NCBI GenBank assembly: GCA_003852805.1
Contig: RDDY01000151.1
Location: 1 to 7,848, forward strand
Length of the DNA: 7,848 nt
Origin: Chryseobacterium sp.
GTDB lineage: Bacteria; Bacteroidota; Bacteroidia; Flavobacteriales; Weeksellaceae
Direction: 5' to 3'
The stretch's first letter is position 1; every line of letters begins with the position of its first letter. A program made the position numbers and the translations under genes. The notes under the pieces are model-generated. The model worked only from the letters and a program-made list of their open reading frames with translations, made no database searches and was not told the DNA's origin. Positions 1-6,628 of this stretch are shown one piece after another.

Positions 1-1
1 C

Positions 2-1087
2 CGAGCCCCGATCCCCCATCACCTCTGTGGCACCCCCATCCTCATCACCGGCGGCGCAGGTTTCATCGGATCGAATCTTACTGAGAAGTTGTTGGAATTG
101 GGAGCAGTGGTTACCTGTTTGGATAACTTTTCCACAGGCCACCGTCATAATATTGAGTCTTTCCGTGATCATCCGAATTATACCTTGATTGAAGGCGACA
201 TCAGAGAATTGGAGACTTGCCGTGATGCATGTAAGGAACAACAGTTCGTGCTTCATCAGGCAGCGCTGGGCTCGGTGCCGAGATCGATCAACGACCCGAT
301 CACGAGCAACGACGTCAACGTCGGCGGATTCTTGAATATGTTGGTTGCCGCACGCGACGCGGGCGTGAAACGCTTGGTTTACGCAGCCAGTTCCTCTACC
401 TATGGCGATTCCACGAGCCTTCCGAAAGTGGAGGATATCATCGGCAAGCCTTTGTCACCGTATGCTATAACGAAGTACGTCAACGAGCTTTATGCCGATG
501 TGTTCAAAAGAACCTATGATTTCGACACCATCGGCCTGCGTTACTTCAACGTTTTCGGCCGACGCCAAGACCCGAACGGCGCCTATGCGGCGGTGATTCC
601 GAAATTCACCATGCAGCTGATGAATCATGAATCGCCCGTGATCAACGGTGATGGCTCCTACTCGCGAGATTTCACCTATATCGACAACGTCGTCCAAATG
701 AACCTCTTGGCCTTGACCGCGGAGAATGAGGAGGCTTTGAATCAAGTCTACAACACAGCCGTCGGCGACCGCACCACCATTGCCGATATGGCACGGCTGC
801 TGAAGCAATTTTTAAGCGAATACGACCCTGCCATTGCCGAAGTCGAAATCATCCACGGCCCCAACCGCAAAGGCGACGTCCCCCATTCATTGGCATCAAT
901 CGATAAGGCAAAAGAGCTCCTCGGCTACCGGCCTACCCATAAATTTGCTGAGGGTTTGAAAGAAGCTGTTGAATGGTACTGGAAAAATTTAAGAGAGGGA
1001 GAGATAGCGAAGGAACGCGAAGGAGACAGAAAGCAGGAACAAAGAAGCGGAGAAGCCCGCGATACGGCAAGTGGTAAAAATATATAA
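2..1087 (+). CDS. tviC: UDP-N-acetylhexosamine 4-epimerase, TviC/WbpP type (5' end outside window)
   Basis: A short-chain dehydrogenase/reductase-fold epimerase that interconverts UDP-GlcNAc/UDP-GalNAc or their uronic acids in the cytoplasm using bound NAD. The frame is open from base 2 and the Rossmann motif TGGAGFIGSN is encoded at about 47-76. The true start therefore lies left of the window, and the TTG at 89 is internal. The catalytic set is visible: SSSTYG at 389-406, then YAITK with Tyr at 461-463 and Lys at 473-475. RYFNVFGRRQDPNGAYAAV is typical of the WbpP/TviC branch rather than GalE. The enzyme domain appears to end near WYWKNL (about 990). It is followed by a roughly 30-residue charged, purine-rich tail that family members normally lack. 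The stop is 2 bp before the next ATG, so co-transcription is likely. UDP-GlcNAc versus UDP-GlcNAcA as substrate cannot be decided from sequence, though the TviB-like neighbour favours a pathway to UDP-GalNAcA. Confidence 0.9.
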   Translation, partial: RAPIPHHLCGTPILITGGAGFIGSNLTEKLLELGAVVTCLDNFSTGHRHNIESFRDHPNYTLIEGDIRELETCRDACKEQQFVLHQAALGSVPRSINDPITSNDVNVGGFLNMLVAARDAGVKRLVYAASSSTYGDSTSLPKVEDIIGKPLSPYAITKYVNELYADVFKRTYDFDTIGLRYFNVFGRRQDPNGAYAAVIPKFTMQLMNHESPVINGDGSYSRDFTYIDNVVQMNLLALTAENEEALNQVYNTAVGDRTTIADMARLLKQFLSEYDPAIAEVEIIHGPNRKGDVPHSLASIDKAKELLGYRPTHKFAEGLKEAVEWYWKNLREGEIAKEREGDRKQEQRSGEARDTASGKNI

Positions 1088-1089
1088 TA

Positions 1090-1461
1090 ATGCGTATCAC
1101 CACCCACCAGCAGCTAAATGTTTATTGTGAATCCTTCGGTGCGGGCATGGAAATATTCACAGTATCAAAGACTTTTCCGAAAGAAGAACTGTACTCATTG
1201 ACCGACCAGATACGCAGATCCTCACGGTCTGTTAGCGGTAATATAGCAGAAGCCTGGCGGAAGCGCCGGTATGAGAAAGCTTTCATCGCCAAACTGTCGG
1301 ATGCTGAAGGAGAGGCTGCAGAAACGCAAGTGTGGTTGGAATATGCTCTGGCTTGCCATTATATACAAAAAGAAACAGCTGACGCTTTAACAGAGCGCTA
1401 CAATAAAATAATAGGGATGATCGTGACCATGATCCGGTTTCCGGAAAAATGGAAAGTATAA
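1090..1461 (+). CDS. Four-helix-bundle protein (S23/IVP family)
   Basis: A 123-residue cytoplasmic protein of the family first seen as ORFs in 23S rRNA intervening sequences and now known as free-standing genes, often in polysaccharide clusters. The family signature is clear: FPKEELYSLTDQIRRSSRSV followed by SGNIAEAW, then KAFIAKLSDAEGEAAETQVW and a final amphipathic helix ending near residue 120. Length matches the usual 115-125 residues. There is no signal peptide or catalytic motif. The ATG lies 2 bp after the epimerase stop, and the dehydrogenase gene starts 27 bp downstream, so it sits inside the sugar-nucleotide operon. No 23S rRNA sequence is present here, so it is not an rRNA insert in this context. 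Biochemical role is unknown; an accessory or scaffolding role for its neighbours is only a guess from position. Confidence 0.85.
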   Translation: MRITTHQQLNVYCESFGAGMEIFTVSKTFPKEELYSLTDQIRRSSRSVSGNIAEAWRKRRYEKAFIAKLSDAEGEAAETQVWLEYALACHYIQKETADALTERYNKIIGMIVTMIRFPEKWKV

Positions 1462-1488
1462 AACACAAACGAATTTAAAAATAAACCA

Positions 1489-2979
1489 ATGAACGATTTA
1501 GACAAAAATATAACAAATAGTCCGTCATCGGCCGTCACTGCTCCCGCGCGCCCACGCTCCGGCGAAGCCGTCGCTCGCGCCTCGCGCATCGCCGTCATCG
1601 GTCTCGGCTACGTCGGCCTTCCCCTGGCCCGTCTCTTTGCAACTAAATACCCGGTAGTCGGTTTCGACATCAATGAGAGCCGTGTAGCAGAACTTCGCTC
1701 CGGAACCGATTCCACCCTCGAAGTAGCAGACGACCTGCTCCAGTCCGTCCTTCTTCCCGAAAACCCGTTCCCTGCAACTCCGCAACTCGCAGCTCGTAAC
1801 ACGGAACCTGCAACTAGCAACCCGCAACCCGCAACCCGCAATCCGCAACCCGCAACGAGCACTGGTCTTTTCTGCACCACCTCTCTGTCAGAAATCGCCG
1901 ACGCCAACATCTACATCATCACCGTTCCCACGCCGGTGGACAAGAACAATCGACCCGTATTAGCGCCGCTCGTAAAAGCCAGCGAGACCGTGGGCAAAGT
2001 GTTGAAAAAAGGCGACGTCGTCATATACGAATCTACCGTTTACCCGGGCGCTACAGAGGAGGACTGCATCCCGGTACTGGAAAAAGTTTCGGGCCTGAAA
2101 TTCAATCAGGACTTCTTTGCCGGCTATTCTCCCGAACGCATCAATCCGGGTGATAAAGAACATACCGTAGAGAAAATTAAAAAAGTGACGAGCGGCTCCA
2201 CTGCTGAAATCGGAAAAATTGTGGATGATCTTTACAGCTCAGTCATCACTGCCGGCACTTATCTGGCTCCAACCATCAAAGTGGCCGAAGCCGCCAAAGT
2301 AATCGAAAACTCACAGCGTGATATCAACATTGCTTTTGTCAACGAGCTGGTCAAGATCTTCAACCTGATGGATATCGATACTCATGCGGTGCTGGAAGCT
2401 GCGGGTACCAAGTGGAATTTCCTACCGTTTAAACCAGGCCTTGTTGGTGGGCATTGCATCGGTGTAGATCCGTACTACTTGGCACAGAAAGCACAGGAAT
2501 ATGGCTACCATCCGGAGATCATTCTGGCCGGCCGTCGCCTGAATGACTCTATGGGCAAATATGTGGCCGAACAGGTGTTGAAAACCATGATAGCTAAAGG
2601 AATCAACCCTTGTGGCGCCAAGGTATTGAACTTGGGCATTACCTTTAAGGAGAATTGCCCCGACGTGCGCAACACCAAAGCAGTAGATGTAATCCGCAAT
2701 CTGGAATCCTTTGGTCTGGACGTTACCACTTACGATCCTTGGGCAAACCCCGACGAGGTCATGCACGAATACGGAATCATTTCCCATGCGAATCTGCAAA
2801 TGCGCGAATCAGCGAATCAGCAAATCAGCAAATCAGCAAATCCGCATAAATACGATGCCATCGTCCTCACCGTTGCCCACAACGAGTTTCAAGAAATGGA
2901 TTTGAATTCTTACCTAAAAGAGAACGGGATAGTGTATGATGTGAAAGGAATAACAAATACTGCAGATTATAGACTTTAG
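1489..2979 (+). CDS. tviB: UDP-N-acetylglucosamine/galactosamine 6-dehydrogenase, TviB/WbpO type, with repeat-encoded insertions
   Basis: An NAD-dependent enzyme that oxidises C6 of UDP-GlcNAc or UDP-GalNAc to the uronic acid, in the cytoplasm. The NAD site GLGYVG is at residues 38-43, followed by [27 protein letters not shown], the central helical part and the active-site segment [17 protein letters not shown] with catalytic Cys323. A C-terminal UDP-binding domain includes [16 protein letters not shown]. The [10 protein letters not shown] and [11 protein letters not shown] wording favours TviB/WbpO over WecC. Length is 496 residues against about 425 for relatives. The excess lies in an N-terminal extension of about 30 residues, a repeat insert at residues 96-124 and another at 434-452. 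No ATG, GTG or TTG occurs in frame between 1489 and the Rossmann motif, so 1489 is the only plausible start. The core motifs are intact, so the enzyme is probably active if the inserts are loops. The ugd-like gene starts 2 bp after its stop. Confidence 0.92.
   Translation: MNDLDKNITNSPSSAVTAPARPRSGEAVARASRIAVIGLGYVGLPLARLFATKYPVVGFDINESRVAELRSGTDSTLEVADDLLQSVLLPENPFPATPQLAARNTEPATSNPQPATRNPQPATSTGLFCTTSLSEIADANIYIITVPTPVDKNNRPVLAPLVKASETVGKVLKKGDVVIYESTVYPGATEEDCIPVLEKVSGLKFNQDFFAGYSPERINPGDKEHTVEKIKKVTSGSTAEIGKIVDDLYSSVITAGTYLAPTIKVAEAAKVIENSQRDINIAFVNELVKIFNLMDIDTHAVLEAAGTKWNFLPFKPGLVGGHCIGVDPYYLAQKAQEYGYHPEIILAGRRLNDSMGKYVAEQVLKTMIAKGINPCGAKVLNLGITFKENCPDVRNTKAVDVIRNLESFGLDVTTYDPWANPDEVMHEYGIISHANLQMRESANQQISKSANPHKYDAIVLTVAHNEFQEMDLNSYLKENGIVYDVKGITNTADYRL
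1774..1858 (+). repeat. 7-bp tandem repeat (consensus GCAACCC/GCAACTC) inside the dehydrogenase gene
   Basis: About twelve heptamers can be aligned, with one extra C at 1781. The units from 1810 are GCAACTA, three perfect GCAACCC (1817-1837), GCAATCC, GCAACCC and GCAACGA. Units upstream of 1810 are more degenerate. Because 7 is prime to 3, three units make 21 bp and encode a 7-residue repeat, visible as NPQPATR then NPQPATS. All three + frames encode the same cycling peptide without a stop. The insert falls between the helix after the Rossmann beta-2 strand and the next strand ([20 protein letters not shown]), where relatives have a short link. Confidence 0.9.
2788..2843 (+). repeat. 8-bp tandem repeat (consensus GCAAATCA) inside the dehydrogenase gene
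   Basis: Seven octamers in register: GCGAATCT, GCAAATGC, GCGAATCA, GCGAATCA, GCAAATCA, GCAAATCA, GCAAATCC. Three units (24 bp) encode an 8-residue period, seen as SANQQISK followed by SAN. None of the three + frames has a stop within the consensus. The insert lies in the C-terminal UDP-binding domain between YGI and [14 protein letters not shown], which relatives join by a shorter linker. Sequence and unit length differ from the 7-bp repeat in the same gene. Confidence 0.9.
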
Positions 2980-2981
2980 GA

Positions 2982-4166
2982 ATGCAAGCAAGTAAGAAAT
3001 ATAAAATAGCAGTTATTGGCACGGGTTACGTCGGCTTGGCCAACGCCATTCTGTTGGCGCAGCACAATACTGTAACTGCCGTTGATATAGTGCCTGAGAA
3101 GGTGGAAATGCTTAATGTCGGAAAGTCTCCCATTGACGATGCGGAGATTCAACGCTATTTGAATGAGGTCAAATTGGATTTTACTGCGACATTGGATTTC
3201 AATTTTGCGGTAAAGGATGCGGATTTCGTGATTGTGGCAACACCTACCAACTATGATCCCCACACCAATAACTTCAATACAGAGTCAGTAGAATCTGTAA
3301 TTGCGGAAACCATCAAGGTGAATAGACGTGCGACAATCGTCATAAAATCTACCGTCCCGGTTGGCTTTACCGAACAGATGTGCAACAGACACCCGATAAC
3401 CAACATCTTATTCTCACCCGAATTTTTGCGAGAGGGACAAGCTTTGCATGACAATCTTTTTCCTTCGCGTATCATCTTGGGGTCGAGCAGTGACGAGGCG
3501 AAGATATTCGGTGATTTGCTGAAAGCAGGCGCAGTTAAAAAGGACATAGTCACTCTATTTACAGGGTCTACAGAAGCGGAAGCCATTAAGTTGTTTTCAA
3601 ACACCTATTTGGCCATGCGGGTGGCGTATTTCAACGAGCTGGATTCATACGCTCAGTCGCACGGGCTGAGTTCACGCCAAATTATTGAAGGTGTGTCGCT
3701 CGATCCGCGCATTGGCAATCATTATAATAATCCCTCTTTTGGATACGGCGGTTATTGTCTGCCAAAAGACACCAAACAGTTGTTGGCAAATTACGATAAG
3801 GTCCCAAACAATATCATTCGCGCGATTGTAGATGCCAACCGTACCCGTAAGGATTTTATTGCTGATTCGATTATCGCGCAACAACCTAAAACTGTAGGAG
3901 TCTACCGTTTGGTGATGAAGGCCGGATCGGACAACTTTCGGGCATCGGCCATACAAGGAGTTATGAAAAGGATTAAAGCAAAGGGAATTGAGGTCGTCGT
4001 CTATGAACCGGTTCTTGAAGAAGATGCTTTTTGTGGATCTAAAGTAATTACTGATATTGCACAGTTTAAAGAGCAATGTGACCTGATTGTGGCAAACCGC
4101 CGCACATCGGAAATAGCTGACATTTCAGATAAAGTATTTACGCGTGATTTGTTCGGACAAGATTAA
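2982..4166 (+). CDS. ugd: UDP-glucose 6-dehydrogenase (Ugd/KfiD type)
   Basis: Oxidises UDP-glucose to UDP-glucuronate with two NAD+ per turnover, in the cytoplasm, supplying GlcA to the polymer. The protein has 394 residues, close to the usual 388 for the short Ugd/KfiD class. The NAD site [15 protein letters not shown] is near residue 13. It is followed by [23 protein letters not shown] and [20 protein letters not shown]. The active-site loop [18 protein letters not shown] has catalytic Cys259. The C-terminal part contains [20 protein letters not shown], typical of Ugd. These motifs separate it from the TviB-like gene directly upstream, so the two dehydrogenases should use different substrates. 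The ATG is 2 bp after the upstream stop, with no usual ribosome-binding sequence, which fits coupled translation in Bacteroidota. Base composition is intermediate between the GC-rich upstream genes and the AT-rich downstream ones. No repeat insertion is present. Confidence 0.93.
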   Translation: MQASKKYKIAVIGTGYVGLANAILLAQHNTVTAVDIVPEKVEMLNVGKSPIDDAEIQRYLNEVKLDFTATLDFNFAVKDADFVIVATPTNYDPHTNNFNTESVESVIAETIKVNRRATIVIKSTVPVGFTEQMCNRHPITNILFSPEFLREGQALHDNLFPSRIILGSSSDEAKIFGDLLKAGAVKKDIVTLFTGSTEAEAIKLFSNTYLAMRVAYFNELDSYAQSHGLSSRQIIEGVSLDPRIGNHYNNPSFGYGGYCLPKDTKQLLANYDKVPNNIIRAIVDANRTRKDFIADSIIAQQPKTVGVYRLVMKAGSDNFRASAIQGVMKRIKAKGIEVVVYEPVLEEDAFCGSKVITDIAQFKEQCDLIVANRRTSEIADISDKVFTRDLFGQD

Positions 4167-4226
4167 CGACCGCTATCAGATATCTTATATAGTTTGAATT
4201 TGGCTACCACCCTTCTATAATTATAA
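4167..4226 (+). promoter_or_regulatory. 60-bp gap before the flippase gene; possible weak promoter
   Basis: This is the longest non-coding gap in the window and marks the drop in GC content. It holds AGATATCT (4178-4185), a TTTG at 4193-4196 and a perfect 10-bp palindrome TATAATTATA (4216-4225) directly before the ATG. TTTG lies 19 bp upstream of that AT box, roughly the spacing of Bacteroidota promoters, but the box does not match TAnnTTTG well. It would also place the start of transcription almost at the ATG. Promoter function is a guess; simple read-through is just as likely. Confidence 0.2.
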
Positions 4227-5657
4227 ATGTCCGAATCTAGTAAACGCACTGCAATAAGCGGTGTTAAATGGACGGTAATACAACAGATTGCCAGTCAGGC
4301 AATTAGTCTGGGTCTAGTTATATTATTAGGAAAAATTTTATCTCCTAAGGATTACGGGCTGCTAGGCATGGTATATTTTATTTTCACAATTAGCAATGTG
4401 CTACTGGATTCCGGTTTTTCTAGTTCACTAATTCGCAATCCTAGTGCTACCAGCAAGCATTTCTCCGTTGTTTTTAACTATAACTTAATAATGGGAATTG
4501 CTTTATATATGGTGGTTTTTCTGATAGCGCCTGCAGTTGCCAATTTTTTTTCACAACCGATACTTAAAAATATAGTTCGAATCTACGGATTAACCATACT
4601 GGTGGGTGCATTTTCCACGACACAGCAAGCATATCTCAGCAAGACTTTACAGTTTAAAAGTTTGGCTATTTGCACTTTGGTCTCATCGCTGCTTGGTGCA
4701 ACAGTTGGTGTGGTCGCGGCTTTATGTCAACTGCATGTTTGGAGCTTGGTATTAACCACATTGGTAACCGGCGGCGTAAATATGGTTATGTTGTGGAGTT
4801 ACTCATCTTGGTTCCCGCGGTTCTTCCTTTTTGATTCGATCATATTTAAACTTCATTTCAAGTTTGGCTACAAATTAACAATTACCAATCTGATTGACGG
4901 AGTGTCGCGTAGTTTCGTAAATATTGTTCTTGGCAGGCTTTTCACGCCCACGATTGTAGGTTATTATTCACGATCTGAATCGCTAAAAAATATAATAGTA
5001 AATGTAATCGGCAACACAATCAGTAAGGTGTCCATACCGGTATTGTCAAGCGAGCAGGATTCACTACAATTTTCTGTTAAATATAAAATTCTCATCGACA
5101 CCATAATGTATATAACTTTCCCAATTTTCATTTTCGTCGCGGCATATGCGCGAGAGATCATTTTGCTCATTTTTACTGACGAATGGTTATCGATGGTTTT
5201 TTACCTGCAAGCGCTCGCCTTGGCAGGAGCGTTTTATCCCGTTACTTCAGCAAATTTCAATAGCCTCATTATCAAAGGACGAAGCGATTTGGTTTTAAAA
5301 GCAAATAGTATTAATAAATTACTATTGCTAACATTAATCGGTCTATCTGTAATATACAAGTCAATTACTTTGCTGTTGATTTGCCTTATGGTTTTCGCAA
5401 TTGCCGAGTACATAATTTCTGCCATATTTGCAGCCAAGTTTACCAATTATCCTTTTTTGCGACAAGGCAAGCAAATAATAAAAGTGCTTCTGCCCATTCT
5501 TTTTATTCCACTAATCAGATTTACAGTAACGCAAATCACAGATATGACTGTCTTGATCTTAGGCATTAGCAGCATTGTTTTTATGTTGATAATGATGGTA
5601 TATATATACCTTTGTGATCGTAAACTACTAAACTTTATTAAAAGTATACTACATTGA
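4227..5657 (+). CDS. wzx: Polysaccharide flippase, WzxC-like (MOP/PST family)
   Basis: An integral inner-membrane protein expected to flip undecaprenyl-linked repeat units to the periplasmic face. The 476-residue length is normal for the family. The start SESSKRTAISGVKWTVIQQ followed by LSPKDYGLLGMV is characteristic of WzxC/Polysacc_synt_3 proteins. About twelve hydrophobic segments can be read, for example around residues 46-64, 86-110, 146-170, 172-195, 290-312, 322-342, 360-400, 417-435 and 440-462. A positively charged, less hydrophobic stretch follows residue 205. The gene is much AT-richer than those upstream (for instance 19 G/C in 4321-4380), which suggests a different origin. It carries a T8 run at 4544-4551. 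Its TGA stop overlaps the TTG start of the next gene. Flippase substrates cannot be predicted from sequence; other family members act in exopolysaccharide, O-antigen and colanic acid export. Confidence 0.88.
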   Translation: MSESSKRTAISGVKWTVIQQIASQAISLGLVILLGKILSPKDYGLLGMVYFIFTISNVLLDSGFSSSLIRNPSATSKHFSVVFNYNLIMGIALYMVVFLIAPAVANFFSQPILKNIVRIYGLTILVGAFSTTQQAYLSKTLQFKSLAICTLVSSLLGATVGVVAALCQLHVWSLVLTTLVTGGVNMVMLWSYSSWFPRFFLFDSIIFKLHFKFGYKLTITNLIDGVSRSFVNIVLGRLFTPTIVGYYSRSESLKNIIVNVIGNTISKVSIPVLSSEQDSLQFSVKYKILIDTIMYITFPIFIFVAAYAREIILLIFTDEWLSMVFYLQALALAGAFYPVTSANFNSLIIKGRSDLVLKANSINKLLLLTLIGLSVIYKSITLLLICLMVFAIAEYIISAIFAAKFTNYPFLRQGKQIIKVLLPILFIPLIRFTVTQITDMTVLILGISSIVFMLIMMVYIYLCDRKLLNFIKSILH

Positions 5658-6628
5658 GTCTATCCATAATAATTCCTGTATATAATACTGCACAATATTT
5701 GGATAAATGCTTATCCTCGCTACTGAAGATAGAACCAAGTATTGAATCAAATGATATTAGAGTAATTTTCGTTAACGATGGTTCTACAGATAAATCAGCC
5801 GAACTCCTTAATGATTTTGAGAGACGCCACAGTTTTGTAAATGTAATTCATCAGGAGAATCAAGGATTATCTTGTGCGCGGAATACTGGAATCAGAAGAC
5901 TTGCCACTGAATATTTTATTTTATTGGATTCTGATGATTATATTGACGGTAAGATATTAGAAAAAGCTTATAGGAAAGCTGCACATAATAAACTTGATTT
6001 ACTTGCTTACAGACTTAAGTATGTAGATCAGCACGGGGAGATATCGGAGCGCCCTGCACAAAAGGTTGTGTCGGAATCCGTCCTTTCCGGATATCGTGTT
6101 CTAAGATCTGATTTCCAACCTTCCTCTGCGTGCCTCTATGTCTACAACACTGCTTTTATTAGAGATAATGACCTTTACTTTTATCCGCGGATATGTCAGC
6201 AGGATGTCGAAATCTCAGTACGAATGATGCTTTGCGCAAAGCGAGTAATGTTTACTAATGATTTCGTTTATTATTACTTTAAAAGATCGGGTTCGCTTTC
6301 TAAACCCAAAAGTTTAGAAGCAACATATTTTTATTTGGGAAGCAGCATAACTGTTGCTGAAGAGATACGTAAAAATATAAACAACGAACATCCCGAAGAT
6401 ATCAATGACATTATTACAGCTAATTATAACTCAGTAATATGGAATTTGGTACTAGACTTTGTGCGCAATCCTGAACGGACAGAACCACGTTTTAAAAAAG
6501 AGAGTATCGAGAGACTGCGTTCCACCAGTCTCTATCCGATTAAAGGTAAACTGAAAACTCCATTTCAAAATATAATGCGTATCGTTTTTAATAATCCTCT
6601 ATTTCTACGCTGGTTATGCGCACGATAA
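5654..6628 (+). CDS. Family 2 glycosyltransferase (first of two), TTG start
   Basis: A GT-A fold, inverting glycosyltransferase expected to add a sugar to the lipid-linked repeat unit at the cytoplasmic face. It has 324 residues. The N-terminal strand SLSIIIPVYNTAQYLDKCL binds nucleotide, NDGSTDKS follows near residue 41, QENQGLSCARNTGI near 75-88, and the metal-binding LDSDDY has Asp92, Asp94 and Asp95. The C-terminal half is divergent, as usual, and gives no donor or acceptor information. Start choice: the frame has a stop at 5639-5641, and the only initiation codon before the first conserved strand is TTG at 5654. It overlaps the flippase stop by two bases (TTGA). This arrangement implies translational coupling and perhaps a low level of initiation. 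Its 3' end overlaps the next gene by 13 bp. Donor sugar is unknown; GalNAcA and GlcA are candidates from the pathway genes upstream. Confidence 0.9.
   Translation: MSLSIIIPVYNTAQYLDKCLSSLLKIEPSIESNDIRVIFVNDGSTDKSAELLNDFERRHSFVNVIHQENQGLSCARNTGIRRLATEYFILLDSDDYIDGKILEKAYRKAAHNKLDLLAYRLKYVDQHGEISERPAQKVVSESVLSGYRVLRSDFQPSSACLYVYNTAFIRDNDLYFYPRICQQDVEISVRMMLCAKRVMFTNDFVYYYFKRSGSLSKPKSLEATYFYLGSSITVAEEIRKNINNEHPEDINDIITANYNSVIWNLVLDFVRNPERTEPRFKKESIERLRSTSLYPIKGKLKTPFQNIMRIVFNNPLFLRWLCAR

Noticed and set aside
89..91. TTG at 89 as the start of the epimerase
   Set aside because: The same frame is open to base 2 and encodes the NAD-binding TGGAGFIG motif upstream of 89, so the gene begins outside the window.
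925..1107. Minus-strand ORF opposite the epimerase tail
   Set aside because: A shadow of the purine-rich tail with no family-like motif; the conserved frame is on the + strand.
1525..1910. Two overlapping minus-strand ORFs across the 7-bp repeat
   Set aside because: The heptamer has no stop in any frame on the minus strand either, which lengthens chance ORFs. They lie opposite a clearly conserved dehydrogenase and encode only repeat-derived sequence.
1774..2843. CRISPR-like array
   Set aside because: The repeats are 7 and 8 bp, directly tandem without spacers, and inside a coding gene.
2655..2905. Two overlapping + strand ORFs in the other frames around the 8-bp repeat
   Set aside because: They are out-of-frame shadows of the dehydrogenase kept open by the repeat. 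They are useful only for showing where slippage would terminate translation.
4148..4196. Bacteroidota-type promoter pairing TTTG (4148-4151) with TAGTTTG near 4190-4196
   Set aside because: The spacing is about twice the usual 19-21 bp, and the downstream box is one base short of TAnnTTTG.
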